Assembly: GCF_022899935.1 (NCBI RefSeq)
Contig: NZ_JALJCJ010000001.1
Location: 1,076,053-1,140,052 of the forward strand
Length of the DNA stretch: 64,000 nucleotides
Source of the DNA: Shinella curvata
GTDB lineage: Bacteria; Pseudomonadota; Alphaproteobacteria; Rhizobiales; Rhizobiaceae
Reading direction: 5' to 3'
Part shown: positions 1-9,400 of the stretch, piece after piece
Layout of the letters: each line of letters starts with the position of its first letter
How positions within the stretch are numbered: position 1 is the first letter of the stretch
Notes under the pieces: generated by a model
The model's database searches: none
The model's input: only the letters and a program-made list of their open reading frames with translations
What the model was told of the DNA's origin: nothing
Program-made: the position numbers and the translations under genes

Positions 1-437
1 ACGTGCACTATCCGGAACTCGCCGCCGAACGGCAGATCCTGCTCGAAACCACCGGCGTGCACGAAGCCCATGCAGAGGCAGCCATCACCGCGGCCCGCCT
101 CATCGAGATCCAGACCCTCATCCGCCAGATGCCGGTCAGCGAAAAGGTGCTCGACGCGATCCTGTCGCTGGTACGCTCGGCGCGTCCCGGCAATGGTGTG
201 GCCTCCACCGACAAGCACGTCGCCTGGGGTCCCGGCCCGCGCGCCGGCCAGGCCATGATGCTCTGCGCCCGCGCCCGCGCGCTCTACGAGGGCCGCCTCG
301 CGCCCTCCGTCGACGACGTGCTGGCGCTTGCCGAGCCGATCCTCCAGCATCGCATGGCGCTGACCTTCGGTGCCCGCGCCGAAGGCATGTCGGTGCGCGA
401 TGTCATTGCAGGCCTCGTCCGGCAGGCGGGCGGCTGA
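1..437 (+). CDS. MoxR-family AAA+ ATPase, C-terminal part (gene cut by window start)
   Basis: The reading frame is open from the first bases and ends at 437, so only about the last 144 residues are visible. They correspond to the C-terminal helical lid of a MoxR-type AAA+ ATPase: short helices, an STDKHVAWGPGPRAGQAM stretch typical of the family (SPR/GPRA motif) and a final helix ending LVRQAGG. Walker A and B would lie upstream of the window. MoxR ATPases act as chaperones for VWA-domain partners, and the next three genes (DUF58, BatA-like/DUF4159, large membrane protein) are the usual partners. The gap to the DUF58 gene is 13 nt, so this is the leading or second gene of that operon. Confidence 0.88.
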   Translation, partial: VHYPELAAERQILLETTGVHEAHAEAAITAARLIEIQTLIRQMPVSEKVLDAILSLVRSARPGNGVASTDKHVAWGPGPRAGQAMMLCARARALYEGRLAPSVDDVLALAEPILQHRMALTFGARAEGMSVRDVIAGLVRQAGG

Positions 438-450
438 TTAAGGAAAGCGC

Positions 451-1371
451 ATGGCATCCGTCGGCCAGATCGTCGCGCCAACCCCGACCCGCGAGGTGCT
501 TTCGCGGGCGCAGGCGCGTGCGGCCCTCATTCCCGATTGCATGGTCGAAGCCCAGCGCCTCGCCAACACCGTGATTGCCGGTTGGCACGGCCGCCGCAAG
601 CGCGGCATCGGCGAGAATTTCTGGCAGTTCCGCCCCTATGTCGACGGCGAAAGCCTGTCGCGCATCGACTGGCGCCGTTCGGCGCGCGACGACCATACCT
701 ATGTCCGCGACCGCGAATGGGAAGCCGCCCACACCGTCTGGATCTGGGCCGATCTCTCGCCGTCGATGATGTACAAATCCACGCTCGGCAGCGTCTCGAA
801 GGAAAGCCGCGCGCTGGTGCTAATGCTGGCGCTTGCCGAAATCCTCGCCCGCTCGGGCGAGCGCATCGGCTGCCCCGGCATCATGGAGCCGATCGCCGCG
901 CGCAACGCCGCCGAGCGGCTCGCCACCGCGCTGATGCACAACGGCACGACCGGCGGCCTGCCGGAGACCGGCATGATCCGCGGCAACAGCGATATCGTGC
1001 TGATCGGCGATTTCCTCGATCCCGTCGAGGACGTCATGAACCGTCTCGGTCCGCTTGCCCGCCGCGGCCTGCGCGGCCATGTCGTGGAGATCGCAGATCC
1101 GGCAGAGGAAACCTTCCCCTATGCCGGCCGCACCGAATTCACCGATCCCGAAAGCGGCCGGAAGCTGACCGCCGGCCGCGCCGAGACGCTGAAGGACGAC
1201 TATGCCCGCGCCTATACAGCGCGCCGCGAAACGCTCGCGGATAACCTTCGCCATCTCGGCTGGAGCTTCGTGCCGCATCGCACCGATCGGCTTGCCTCCG
1301 AGGCGCTGGTCGCCGTGCACATGTATCTCTCCGGCATGCCGGCGATGAAAACGGAGGGCCGCGGCCGATGA
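451..1371 (+). CDS. DUF58 domain-containing protein
   Basis: The 306-residue product carries the DUF58 core near residues 45-90, seen as GENFWQFRPYVDGESLSRID followed by WRRSARDDHTYVRDREWE. DUF58 proteins are VWA-like partners of MoxR ATPases, found in alphaproteobacterial clusters with BatA-type membrane proteins. The rest of the protein looks like a VWA-type fold with a DLSPSMMY segment near residue 105, which resembles a MIDAS-like DxSxS. The ATG at 451 has AAGGAA upstream. The stop overlaps the next start by 4 nt (ATGA), so translation is probably coupled. The molecular function in this group is not known. Confidence 0.88.
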   Translation: MASVGQIVAPTPTREVLSRAQARAALIPDCMVEAQRLANTVIAGWHGRRKRGIGENFWQFRPYVDGESLSRIDWRRSARDDHTYVRDREWEAAHTVWIWADLSPSMMYKSTLGSVSKESRALVLMLALAEILARSGERIGCPGIMEPIAARNAAERLATALMHNGTTGGLPETGMIRGNSDIVLIGDFLDPVEDVMNRLGPLARRGLRGHVVEIADPAEETFPYAGRTEFTDPESGRKLTAGRAETLKDDYARAYTARRETLADNLRHLGWSFVPHRTDRLASEALVAVHMYLSGMPAMKTEGRGR

Positions 1372-4175
1372 GCGCCTTTGCCTTCGCCTTCCCCGCAGTG
1401 CTGACGACGCTGGTGCTTCTGCCCGTCATCTGGTGGCTGCTGCGCCTCACGCCGCCGAAGCCGCTCGTCGAAGTCTTCCCGCCCTTCGCCATCCTTGCCT
1501 CCATCCTGAAGCGCGAGGAGACGCCGGCGCAAAGCCCCTGGTGGCTGACGCTGCTGCGCATGCTGATGGCCGCCGCCGTCATCTTCGCCATCGCCGATCC
1601 GGTCTTCAACCCGCGCACCAACACGCTGGCCTCCAGCGGCCCGCTCGTCCTCGTCGTCGACAACACCTGGGCATCGGCCACCGACTGGCCGCGCCGCGTC
1701 GAGACCGCCACCGCACTGATCGACGACGCCGAAAGCCGCGATGTGCCGATTGCGCTGGTCCTCACCGCCGATCGCCAGCATGACGCCGTGCCCGTCGACG
1801 CCATCACCGCCCGCAACCGCCTCGCCGCCGCCGAACCGCGCCCGCTGCCGGCAGACCGCAACGCGGCCGTCGCGTCGCTGCGCACCGCACTCGACGGCAC
1901 CGCGCCCGGCACGATCGCCTTCATCAGCGACGGCATGGCGAACGGCGGAACGGACGAGACGGTTACGGCTCTCAAGGCGTTGTCTCCCGCCGAATTCCGC
2001 CTGATCGAGAACGACGGCGCATCTGCCGTTGCGATCACCGCCGCCAATAACGGCGCCGATGCCCTCTCCGTCACCCTCACCCGCCTCGATGGCCGCGCGC
2101 CGCGCAGCCTGTCGTTGACCGCGCATGATTCGCGCGGCCGGCCGATCGCGACCGGCGCCGCCGAATTCGCCGCCGGTGCGACCACCACAACCGGCACGAT
2201 CACCGCACCCTTCGAGCTGCGCAACGATTTCGCGCGCCTCACCATCGACAGCCTCGCCAATGCCGGCGGCACCTATCTGCTCGACGATGGCTTCCGCCGC
2301 CGCCGAGTCGCCTTCCTGTCGGGCGAGGTGGTGGATGCCAGCCAGCCGCTGCTCTCGCCGCTGCACTATATCAATCGGGCGCTTGCCCCCTATGCCGACC
2401 TGCTCGAACCGAGTGTTGCCGATCTCTCGGTGGCGGTGCCCGAGCTCATCGAACAGAACCCCTCCGTGCTGATCATGGCCGATATCGGCCGCCTGCCGGA
2501 GGATGTGCAGGCCGAGGTGAAGCGCTGGGTGGAAGCCGGCGGCATGCTGATCCGCTTTGCCGGTCCGCGCCTCGCCGCCGCCCCCGCCGACGATCCGCTG
2601 GTGCCGGTGCTGCTGCGCAAGGGTGAGCGCGCGCTTGGCGGTGCACTCTCCTGGTCCGAGCCGCAGCCGCTGTCGGCCTATCCGGCAAACAGCCCGTTCT
2701 TCGGCATGCGCGCGCCCGACAATATCCTGATCAAGCGCCAGGTTCTGGCCGAACCGACGCCGGATCTCGCCGAGCGCACCTGGGCGAGCCTTGCCGACGG
2801 CACGCCGCTGGTGACGACAGGTCCGCTCGGTTCCGGCCGCATCGTGCTCTTCCATATCAGCGCGGAAACCGGCTGGTCGAACCTGCCGCTGTCGGGCGAT
2901 TTCGTCGAAATGCTTCGCCGCACCGTGCAGCTATCGCGCGGCGGCGGCGTGTCATCGAAGGGTGGCGAGGCGCAGCGCCTGCCGCCCTATCGCCTGATGA
3001 CCGCCAACGGCACGCTGGCCGCCGCCACCGGCGAGGCCAAGCCGCTGGCCGCCAGCGATGGCGCCAAGGCGATCGCCACCTTCGACAACCCGCCCGGCCT
3101 CTACGGCACCGAGGACGGCTATGTCGCGCACAACCTCTTCCCAGCCGGCCATGAAATCCGCCCGCTCGCCGTCGCCGAAGGTGCCGGCGTGTTGCGCGAG
3201 CCGCTCGCCGGCAAGGAGACCTGGTCGCTGAAACCGCATCTCTTCACGCTGGCCGCCCTGCTGCTGCTCGCCGACTGCGCCATCGTGCTCTTCATGGGCG
3301 GCGCCTTTGCTGCGGCCGCCCGCCGCGTTCCGAGCCGCGGTGCAGCTGCCGCCGTGCTGCTGGCGCTGATGGCGGGTTCATTGATCACTCTGCCCGGCGA
3401 AAGCCGCGCGGACGATGCCAAGCCCGGCGACGACACGATCCTCTCGCGGCTCGACACGACGCATATCGCCTATGTTGTGACCGGCGAAGGCGAGGTTGAC
3501 CGCATCTCCGAGCGCGGCCTTGCCGGCCTCACCGAATTTCTCACCTACCGCACCACGCTGGAGCCGGGCGAACCCGTCGGTGTCGACATTTCCAAGGACG
3601 AGCTGTCGCTCTACCCGATCATCTATTGGCCGGTGAGTGCCTCGGCGGAAATGCCCTCCAGCGCCGCGATCAGCCGCATCGATGCCTATATGCGCAATGG
3701 CGGCACCGTGCTGTTCGACACGCGCGACCAGTTCGTCTCGCTCGACGGCAACTCGACGAGCCCCAACACCGAGCGCCTGCAGGCGATCCTCGCCAATCTC
3801 GACATTCCGCCGCTGGAACCCGTCCCGGCCGATCACGTCCTGACCAAGGCCTTCTATCTGCTCGCCAATTTCCCCGGCCGCTATGCCGGAAGCCCGCTCT
3901 GGGTGGAGGCCGAACTCGACCGCAAAGAAGACCCGTCGCGCCCGGCCCGTGCGGGCGACGGCGTGTCGCCGATCATGATCACCGGCAACGACTTCGCCGG
4001 CGCCTGGGCGGTCGATGCCAATGGCATGGCGCTCCTGCCGACCGTGCCGCCGGACGAGGTGCAGCGCGAGCACGCCTTCCGCTCCGGCGTCAACATCATG
4101 ATGTACATGCTCACCGGCAACTACAAGGCGGACCAGGTCCACGTGCCCGCCCTCCTCGAGCGGCTGGGGCAGTGA
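1368..4175 (+). CDS. BatA-like / DUF4159 domain membrane protein
   Basis: A 935-residue protein. The N terminus has two membrane segments (about residues 5-23 and 60-80) with the arrangement of the aerotolerance BatA N-terminal domain. A VWA-like region follows (LVLVVDNTWASATDW near residue 95). A further hydrophobic pair lies near residues 625-680, and the last 240 residues (from DDTILSRLDTTHIAYV) match the DUF4159 domain. The start overlaps the DUF58 stop as ATGA. The family is nearly always found beside MoxR and DUF58 genes in alphaproteobacteria, which suggests an envelope-associated MoxR/VWA complex. No direct function is known. Confidence 0.85.
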   Translation: MSAFAFAFPAVLTTLVLLPVIWWLLRLTPPKPLVEVFPPFAILASILKREETPAQSPWWLTLLRMLMAAAVIFAIADPVFNPRTNTLASSGPLVLVVDNTWASATDWPRRVETATALIDDAESRDVPIALVLTADRQHDAVPVDAITARNRLAAAEPRPLPADRNAAVASLRTALDGTAPGTIAFISDGMANGGTDETVTALKALSPAEFRLIENDGASAVAITAANNGADALSVTLTRLDGRAPRSLSLTAHDSRGRPIATGAAEFAAGATTTTGTITAPFELRNDFARLTIDSLANAGGTYLLDDGFRRRRVAFLSGEVVDASQPLLSPLHYINRALAPYADLLEPSVADLSVAVPELIEQNPSVLIMADIGRLPEDVQAEVKRWVEAGGMLIRFAGPRLAAAPADDPLVPVLLRKGERALGGALSWSEPQPLSAYPANSPFFGMRAPDNILIKRQVLAEPTPDLAERTWASLADGTPLVTTGPLGSGRIVLFHISAETGWSNLPLSGDFVEMLRRTVQLSRGGGVSSKGGEAQRLPPYRLMTANGTLAAATGEAKPLAASDGAKAIATFDNPPGLYGTEDGYVAHNLFPAGHEIRPLAVAEGAGVLREPLAGKETWSLKPHLFTLAALLLLADCAIVLFMGGAFAAAARRVPSRGAAAAVLLALMAGSLITLPGESRADDAKPGDDTILSRLDTTHIAYVVTGEGEVDRISERGLAGLTEFLTYRTTLEPGEPVGVDISKDELSLYPIIYWPVSASAEMPSSAAISRIDAYMRNGGTVLFDTRDQFVSLDGNSTSPNTERLQAILANLDIPPLEPVPADHVLTKAFYLLANFPGRYAGSPLWVEAELDRKEDPSRPARAGDGVSPIMITGNDFAGAWAVDANGMALLPTVPPDEVQREHAFRSGVNIMMYMLTGNYKADQVHVPALLERLGQ

Positions 4176-4176
4176 C

Positions 4177-6249
4177 ATGACCATACAGTTCTCCCCCTTC
4201 CTGCCCTGGATTGCCATCGCCCTCATCGGCCTCTTCGGCCTCGTGCTGGCCGCTCTCGGTCTCTGGCGCGGCCTGCGCGGCGCGCTGGTGCGCGCCTTCG
4301 CCCTTGCCCTGCTCGTGCTGGCGCTCGCCAATCCCGTGCTGATGCAGGAGGATCGCGAGGCGTTGTCGACCGTCGTGCCGGTCATCGTCGACCGCAGCCA
4401 AAGCCAGGACAGCGCCGAGCGCACAGCCGAGACGGATGCAGCGCTTGCCGGTCTCAAGGAGCGCTTCTCCCGTTACCCGCGCATCGAGCCGCGCATCGTC
4501 GAGGCGGGCGACGACGGCACGTCGGACACGCCCTCAACCCGCCTTTTTGACGCCCTTAACTCGGCGATTGCCGACGTGCCGCGCTCGCGCGTCGGCGGCG
4601 CGATCTTCATCACCGACGGCCAGGTGCACGACATTCCCGAGGTCGGCGCTTTCTCCGGCTTCGACGCGCCCATCCATGCCCTCGTCACAGGGCGGCCGGA
4701 TGAATTCGACCGCCGCATCGAGGTGGTCAGCGCCCCGCGCTTCGGCATCGTCGGCGAGGCGCAGGAGCTGAAATTCCGCGTGGTGGACGACGGCGCCGGC
4801 CCAGGCGGCACGGCGCGTGTGACCGTGCGCCTCAACGGCAACGAGATCGCCTCCGAGATCACCGAGCCCGGCACCGAACAACCGCTCGGCTTCACCGTCC
4901 CGCGCGGCGGCAACAATATCCTCGAATTCGAGGTGGAGCCCGTTCAGGGCGAGATCACGACGGCGAACAACCGCGCCGTCCATGTCATCGAAGGCATCCG
5001 CGAGAACCTGCGCGTGCTGCTCGTCTCCGGCGAGCCGCATGCCGGCGAGCGCGCCTGGCGCAATCTCCTGAAGTCGGACACCGCCATCGACCTCGTGCAT
5101 TTCACCATTCTGCGCCCGCCGGAAAAGCAGGACGGCACGCCGATCAACGAACTCTCGCTGATCGCGTTTCCGACGCGCGAACTCTTCGTCGACAAGATCA
5201 ACGAATTCGATCTGATCATCTTCGACCGCTATCAGCACCGCGGCGTGCTGCCGATCCTCTACTACGACAACATCGCGCAATATGTCGAAAACGGCGGCGC
5301 GCTGCTGATCGCGGCGGGACCGGAACATGCGGGCAACGATTCGATTGCCGGCACGCCGCTCTCCGTCGTGCTGCCCGCGAACCCGACCGGCGAGATGAAT
5401 GTCGCGCCCTTCTATCCGCGGCTGTCCGACCAGGGCAAGAAGCATCCGGTCACACGCGGCCTCGAAGGCGCCGATTCGGAGCCGCCGCATTGGGGCCGCT
5501 GGTTCCGCACGGTCGACGTGCAGCGCCCGCAGGGCAATGTCGTGATGGAGGCCAATGACGGCAAGCCGCTCCTGGTACTGAATCGCGCCGGCAAGGGCCG
5601 CGTCGCCATGCTGCTCTCCGACCAGGGCTGGCTCTGGGCGCGCGGTTTCGAAGGCGGCGGGCCGCATGTCTCGCTTTACCGGCGCACGGCGCATTGGCTG
5701 ATGCAGGAACCGGCGCTGGAGGAAGAGGCCCTGACGGCCCGTACCTTCGGACGCACCCTGCAGATCAACCGCCAGACGATCGGTGACGCGCCGGGCGAGG
5801 CCACCCTGAAGCTGCCTTCCGGCAAGACGGAGCAAGTGAAGCTCACGGAAGCCGAACCCGGCCTCTACCGCGCGGAAATCCCGACGACAGAGACCGGCCT
5901 CTACGAAATCACCAACGACAATCTCAGTGCGCTGGTGCATGTCGGGGCCGTCGATGCGCCGGAATTCAAGGCGACGATCTCGACGACGGAGACCCTGAAG
6001 CCGCTCGCCGGCGCCACCCGTGGCACGGTGCGCCGGCTGGTCGACGAGAGCGGAAATGCCGTCTCGCTGCCGCCACTTCTGCCGGTTTCCGGCCAGGTCC
6101 GCACGGTGGACGAGAACAGGCTGTCGCTGCGCATGACGGATGAGACCGTGCTCAAGGGCATCAATTCGCTGCCGCTCTTCGCCGGCTTCGCCGGTGTCGG
6201 TCTGCTGCTCCTCGCCTTCTCCGCCACCTGGTATCGCGAAGGCCGATAG
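4177..6249 (+). CDS. Large membrane protein of the MoxR/DUF58 operon (VWA- and glutamine-amidotransferase-like)
   Basis: A 690-residue protein that begins one base after the DUF4159 stop. Two N-terminal membrane helices (about 10-28 and 35-55) are followed by a VWA-like segment with VPVIVDRSQSQDSAE (DxSxS-like). The centre (about 330-470) resembles a class I glutamine-amidotransferase fold (LLIAAGPEHAG), without an obvious catalytic triad that I can assign. A final helix near 665-685 is followed by WYREGR. This architecture is the regular fourth member of the operon in Rhizobiales. A clear hairpin terminator follows at 6256, so the operon ends here. Confidence 0.8.
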   Translation: MTIQFSPFLPWIAIALIGLFGLVLAALGLWRGLRGALVRAFALALLVLALANPVLMQEDREALSTVVPVIVDRSQSQDSAERTAETDAALAGLKERFSRYPRIEPRIVEAGDDGTSDTPSTRLFDALNSAIADVPRSRVGGAIFITDGQVHDIPEVGAFSGFDAPIHALVTGRPDEFDRRIEVVSAPRFGIVGEAQELKFRVVDDGAGPGGTARVTVRLNGNEIASEITEPGTEQPLGFTVPRGGNNILEFEVEPVQGEITTANNRAVHVIEGIRENLRVLLVSGEPHAGERAWRNLLKSDTAIDLVHFTILRPPEKQDGTPINELSLIAFPTRELFVDKINEFDLIIFDRYQHRGVLPILYYDNIAQYVENGGALLIAAGPEHAGNDSIAGTPLSVVLPANPTGEMNVAPFYPRLSDQGKKHPVTRGLEGADSEPPHWGRWFRTVDVQRPQGNVVMEANDGKPLLVLNRAGKGRVAMLLSDQGWLWARGFEGGGPHVSLYRRTAHWLMQEPALEEEALTARTFGRTLQINRQTIGDAPGEATLKLPSGKTEQVKLTEAEPGLYRAEIPTTETGLYEITNDNLSALVHVGAVDAPEFKATISTTETLKPLAGATRGTVRRLVDESGNAVSLPPLLPVSGQVRTVDENRLSLRMTDETVLKGINSLPLFAGFAGVGLLLLAFSATWYREGR

Positions 6250-6255
6250 GCGGTC

Positions 6256-6281
6256 GGGAAGGCAATTTGGCCTTCCCTTTT
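6256..6281 (+). terminator. Rho-independent terminator of the MoxR operon
   Basis: An 8-bp perfect stem (GGGAAGGC, 6256-6263, with GCCTTCCC, 6270-6277), a 6-nt loop, and TTTT directly after it. It lies 7 nt after the stop of the last operon gene. Confidence 0.8.
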
Positions 6282-6347
6282 CACCCTCGGAAAACCCCGC
6301 TGAATCCCTTGGAAATCCGGCCGCTTCCCGCGTGCCGGACGACAGCG

Positions 6348-6385
6348 CCTGTAACTACAGGCTCAGGCAAGCTCACCCCTGTAAC
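6348..6385. promoter_or_regulatory. Palindrome and direct repeat upstream of the giant repeat gene
   Basis: CCTGTAACTACAGG at 6348-6361 is a perfect 14-bp palindrome. Its left half, CCTGTAAC, recurs at 6378-6385, exactly 30 bp later (about three helical turns). Both lie 60-100 bp before the start of the repeat gene, in the only non-coding stretch between two terminated units. This looks like an operator for a dimeric regulator with a second half-site. The regulator is not known, and I could not place a convincing -35/-10 pair. Confidence 0.4.
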
Positions 6386-6448
6386 GCATAGACTGACCGA
6401 TAGTGGATTTCGTCTGTTCTTTCGTCTCATTTTCTCAGGATTTTGCCT

Positions 6449-9400
6449 ATGACGTCGATCGTTTCCTCCTTGAGCATCAGCCAGATCAAGGCGCTTTCGA
6501 CAGCAGCCATCCAGAGCTGGTCGACCGAGGACGTCGCCTCGCTGACGACCTCGCAGCTCAATGCATTCTCCTCCAAACAGATCGCGGCGCTCGAAGCGGA
6601 AGACATTGAAGTTCTCGGCTCGCGCCAGCTGAGTGCCATCTCGCGGACCGCCATCATCGGCCTGACGCTGGAGCAGCTCGGCGCGCTGGACCGGGCGATC
6701 AGCAGCCTCACGCCCACCCAAATCGCGGCCCTCAGCACTACTCAGGTGAAGGCGCTGACGGAGGATCAGTCCGAGGCGTTGACCTCGGCGCAGGTTCGCG
6801 TCCTGAGCGCCGCTCAGCTTGCCGTCTTCGAGCCTGAAGAGATTGCCACCTTCTCCACCGAGGACATGGCGGCCATCAGCTACAAGGCGGTCCAGGGCCT
6901 CAGCACGGCGGCCATCGCGCTGCTTTCGGACGAGCAGATCGGCGCACTGAACAAGCAGGCGCTCGCCGGCTTCTCCAATGCGCAGATGAACGCGCTCACG
7001 CCCGAGCAGATCGCCGCCCTCTCCACTGAACAGGTCGCCCAGCTGAAGCCGGCGCAGATCGCCGCGCTTTCGACCGCCGCCGTAGCCGCTTTCACCGAGA
7101 CCCAGATCCCCGCTCTCAGCGCAAGCGCCATTACAGGTTTCAGCGCGCTGCAGATCCGTGCGCTCGGCAACGACCAGATCGAGGCACTGACGCCGGCCCA
7201 GACAAAAATGCTGACGGCCGCGCAGCTGAGCGCCATGGGTTCGGACGGCGTGCTCACCTTTTCCTCGGCCGATATCGCAGCCATTTCCGCCGGCGCGCTT
7301 TCCGGCATCAGCACCGATGCGATCGCCGCCCTGTCCGACGAACAGGTCGCCGGTCTCACCGCAAAGACCATCGCGGGACTGACCGCCACGCAAATCGGCG
7401 CCCTGACCTCCGACCAGATCGGCAGCCTGACGTCCACGCAGGTCCGCGCCCTCAGCTCCACCCAGCTCGCAGCGCTGTCCTCCGAAGACGTTGCAGCCCT
7501 TTCCAGCGAGAACATTGGCGCGATCGCTGGCAAGGCATTGAAGGGTTTCGGCACCGCTGCCATCGCAGCCCTGTCCGACGATCAGATCGCGGCGCTGACG
7601 ACCGCACAGATCAACGCACTCGAGGCCTGGCAGATCGCAGCTCTCGGGACGGATGGCATTTCGGATCTCGGCACAGCCCAGATCGCCGCCATCAGCCCGA
7701 GCGCGATCGCCGGCCTCACCTCCGCGCAGATCGCCGTCCTCGACATGGACCAGCTGGAAGCCTTCACGCCGATCCAGGCGAAGGCGTTCAATTCCAGGCA
7801 GCTCTCCGTGCTCGACGCCGACACGATCGAAGCCTTCTCGACGATGGACATCGCCGCCTTCTCCGCGACGGCCATCGCCGGCCTCAATACGGCAGCGATA
7901 TCGGGCCTGTCCTCCGACCAGGTCGCCGCACTGAACGCCAAGACCATATCGAGCCTGACGACAGCCCAGATCAGCACGCTGTCAGCCGAACAGGCCGAAG
8001 CCCTCACCGTCGTGCAGATTCGCGCCCTGACCGCCGCCCAGGTCGGCGCGATCGACCCATACACGTTCGAGGCCTTTACCAGCACGAAGATCGCGGCCCT
8101 CCAGCCGGCAGCGCTCTCCGGCCTTGGGACGGATGCGCTTGCCGCGCTCACCACCGCACAGATCGCAGCGCTGGCACCGAGCCAGATCGCATCCTTCAAG
8201 CCTTGGCAGCTCGGTGCGCTCGATGCCGATCAGGCCGAAGCGCTGACGCCGGCACAGCTTCGCCTGCTGAGCGCCACACAGCTGGCGGGTTTCGGCGCGG
8301 AAGCGCTTGAAACCTTCTCCACTGCCGATATCGCAGCGCTCGCCAACAAGTCCGTGGCCGGCCTCACAACGGATGCCGTCGCAGCCCTGTCGACTGCCCA
8401 GATCGCCGCACTCGGCGCCGCCGCCTTCTCCAGCCTGACGGGCGCACAGGTCGGCGCCCTCAGCACCGAGCAAATCGGCGCGCTTTCGACGCTGCAGGTC
8501 GCCGCACTCGGCGCCACGCAGCTGCGCGCACTGGATCCGGAAGGTTTCGAGTCCCTCACGTCGGCCCACATCGCCGCCATCAACAGCAAGGCAATGTCGG
8601 CGCTTGGCACCGATGCGATCGCCAATCTGTCCACCGACCAGATCGCGGCCCTCAGCACCGGCACCATTGCAAGTCTCACCGCCAAGCAGCTCGGCGTGAT
8701 GACCACGGCCCAGGCCGAAGCCCTGACCTCGGCGCAGGTGCGCGCCCTGACCTCGAGCCAGCTTTACGCGCTTGGCGACGACAATATCGCGACCTTCTCT
8801 ATCGAAGACCTTGCCGCGATCCACAGCAGGGCCGTCTCCGGTCTTCCAACCGGCGCGCTGGCCGCCCTTTCGAGCAGCCAGATTGCAGTCCTGACAACCG
8901 CCCAGATCGTCGGCCTCACCACCGCGCAGCTGGCGGCCATGAATCCGGAATTTGTGGGATCGTTGACCACCGCCCAGATCGCGGCGCTCAGCACCAGCGT
9001 CATCGCCAGCCTCTCCACGGCGCAGATCGCCGAACTCGATGCCGCGCAGGCCGAGGCGCTCACCTCCGCACAGGTGCGCGTCCTCACTTCGGATCAGCTT
9101 GCCGAATTCACGTCGCAGGAGATCGCGACGTTCTCCACGGCCGATATCGCGGCTATCACGAAAGCCATCCTCGGCCTCAGCGACGACGCGATCACAGGTC
9201 TTTCCACCGCCCAGGCGGCAGCGCTCAGCCGCAATGCGCTGGCCAGTATGACGGCGGCGCAGATCGAGGCACTGACGACCGCCCAGATCGCGGCCTTCAC
9301 GACGGCGCAGATCGGTGCCCTCACCTCCATCCAGGTCGCAGCGCTCGAACCGGAGGACGTCCAGGCTCTCTCCACGACCCAGATCGCGGCACTTGCAAAC

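Noticed and set aside
6348-6361. Quorum-sensing (LuxR-type) box
   Set aside because: CTG and CAG are 6 bp apart, not 10; no luxI/luxR-type genes lie in the window.
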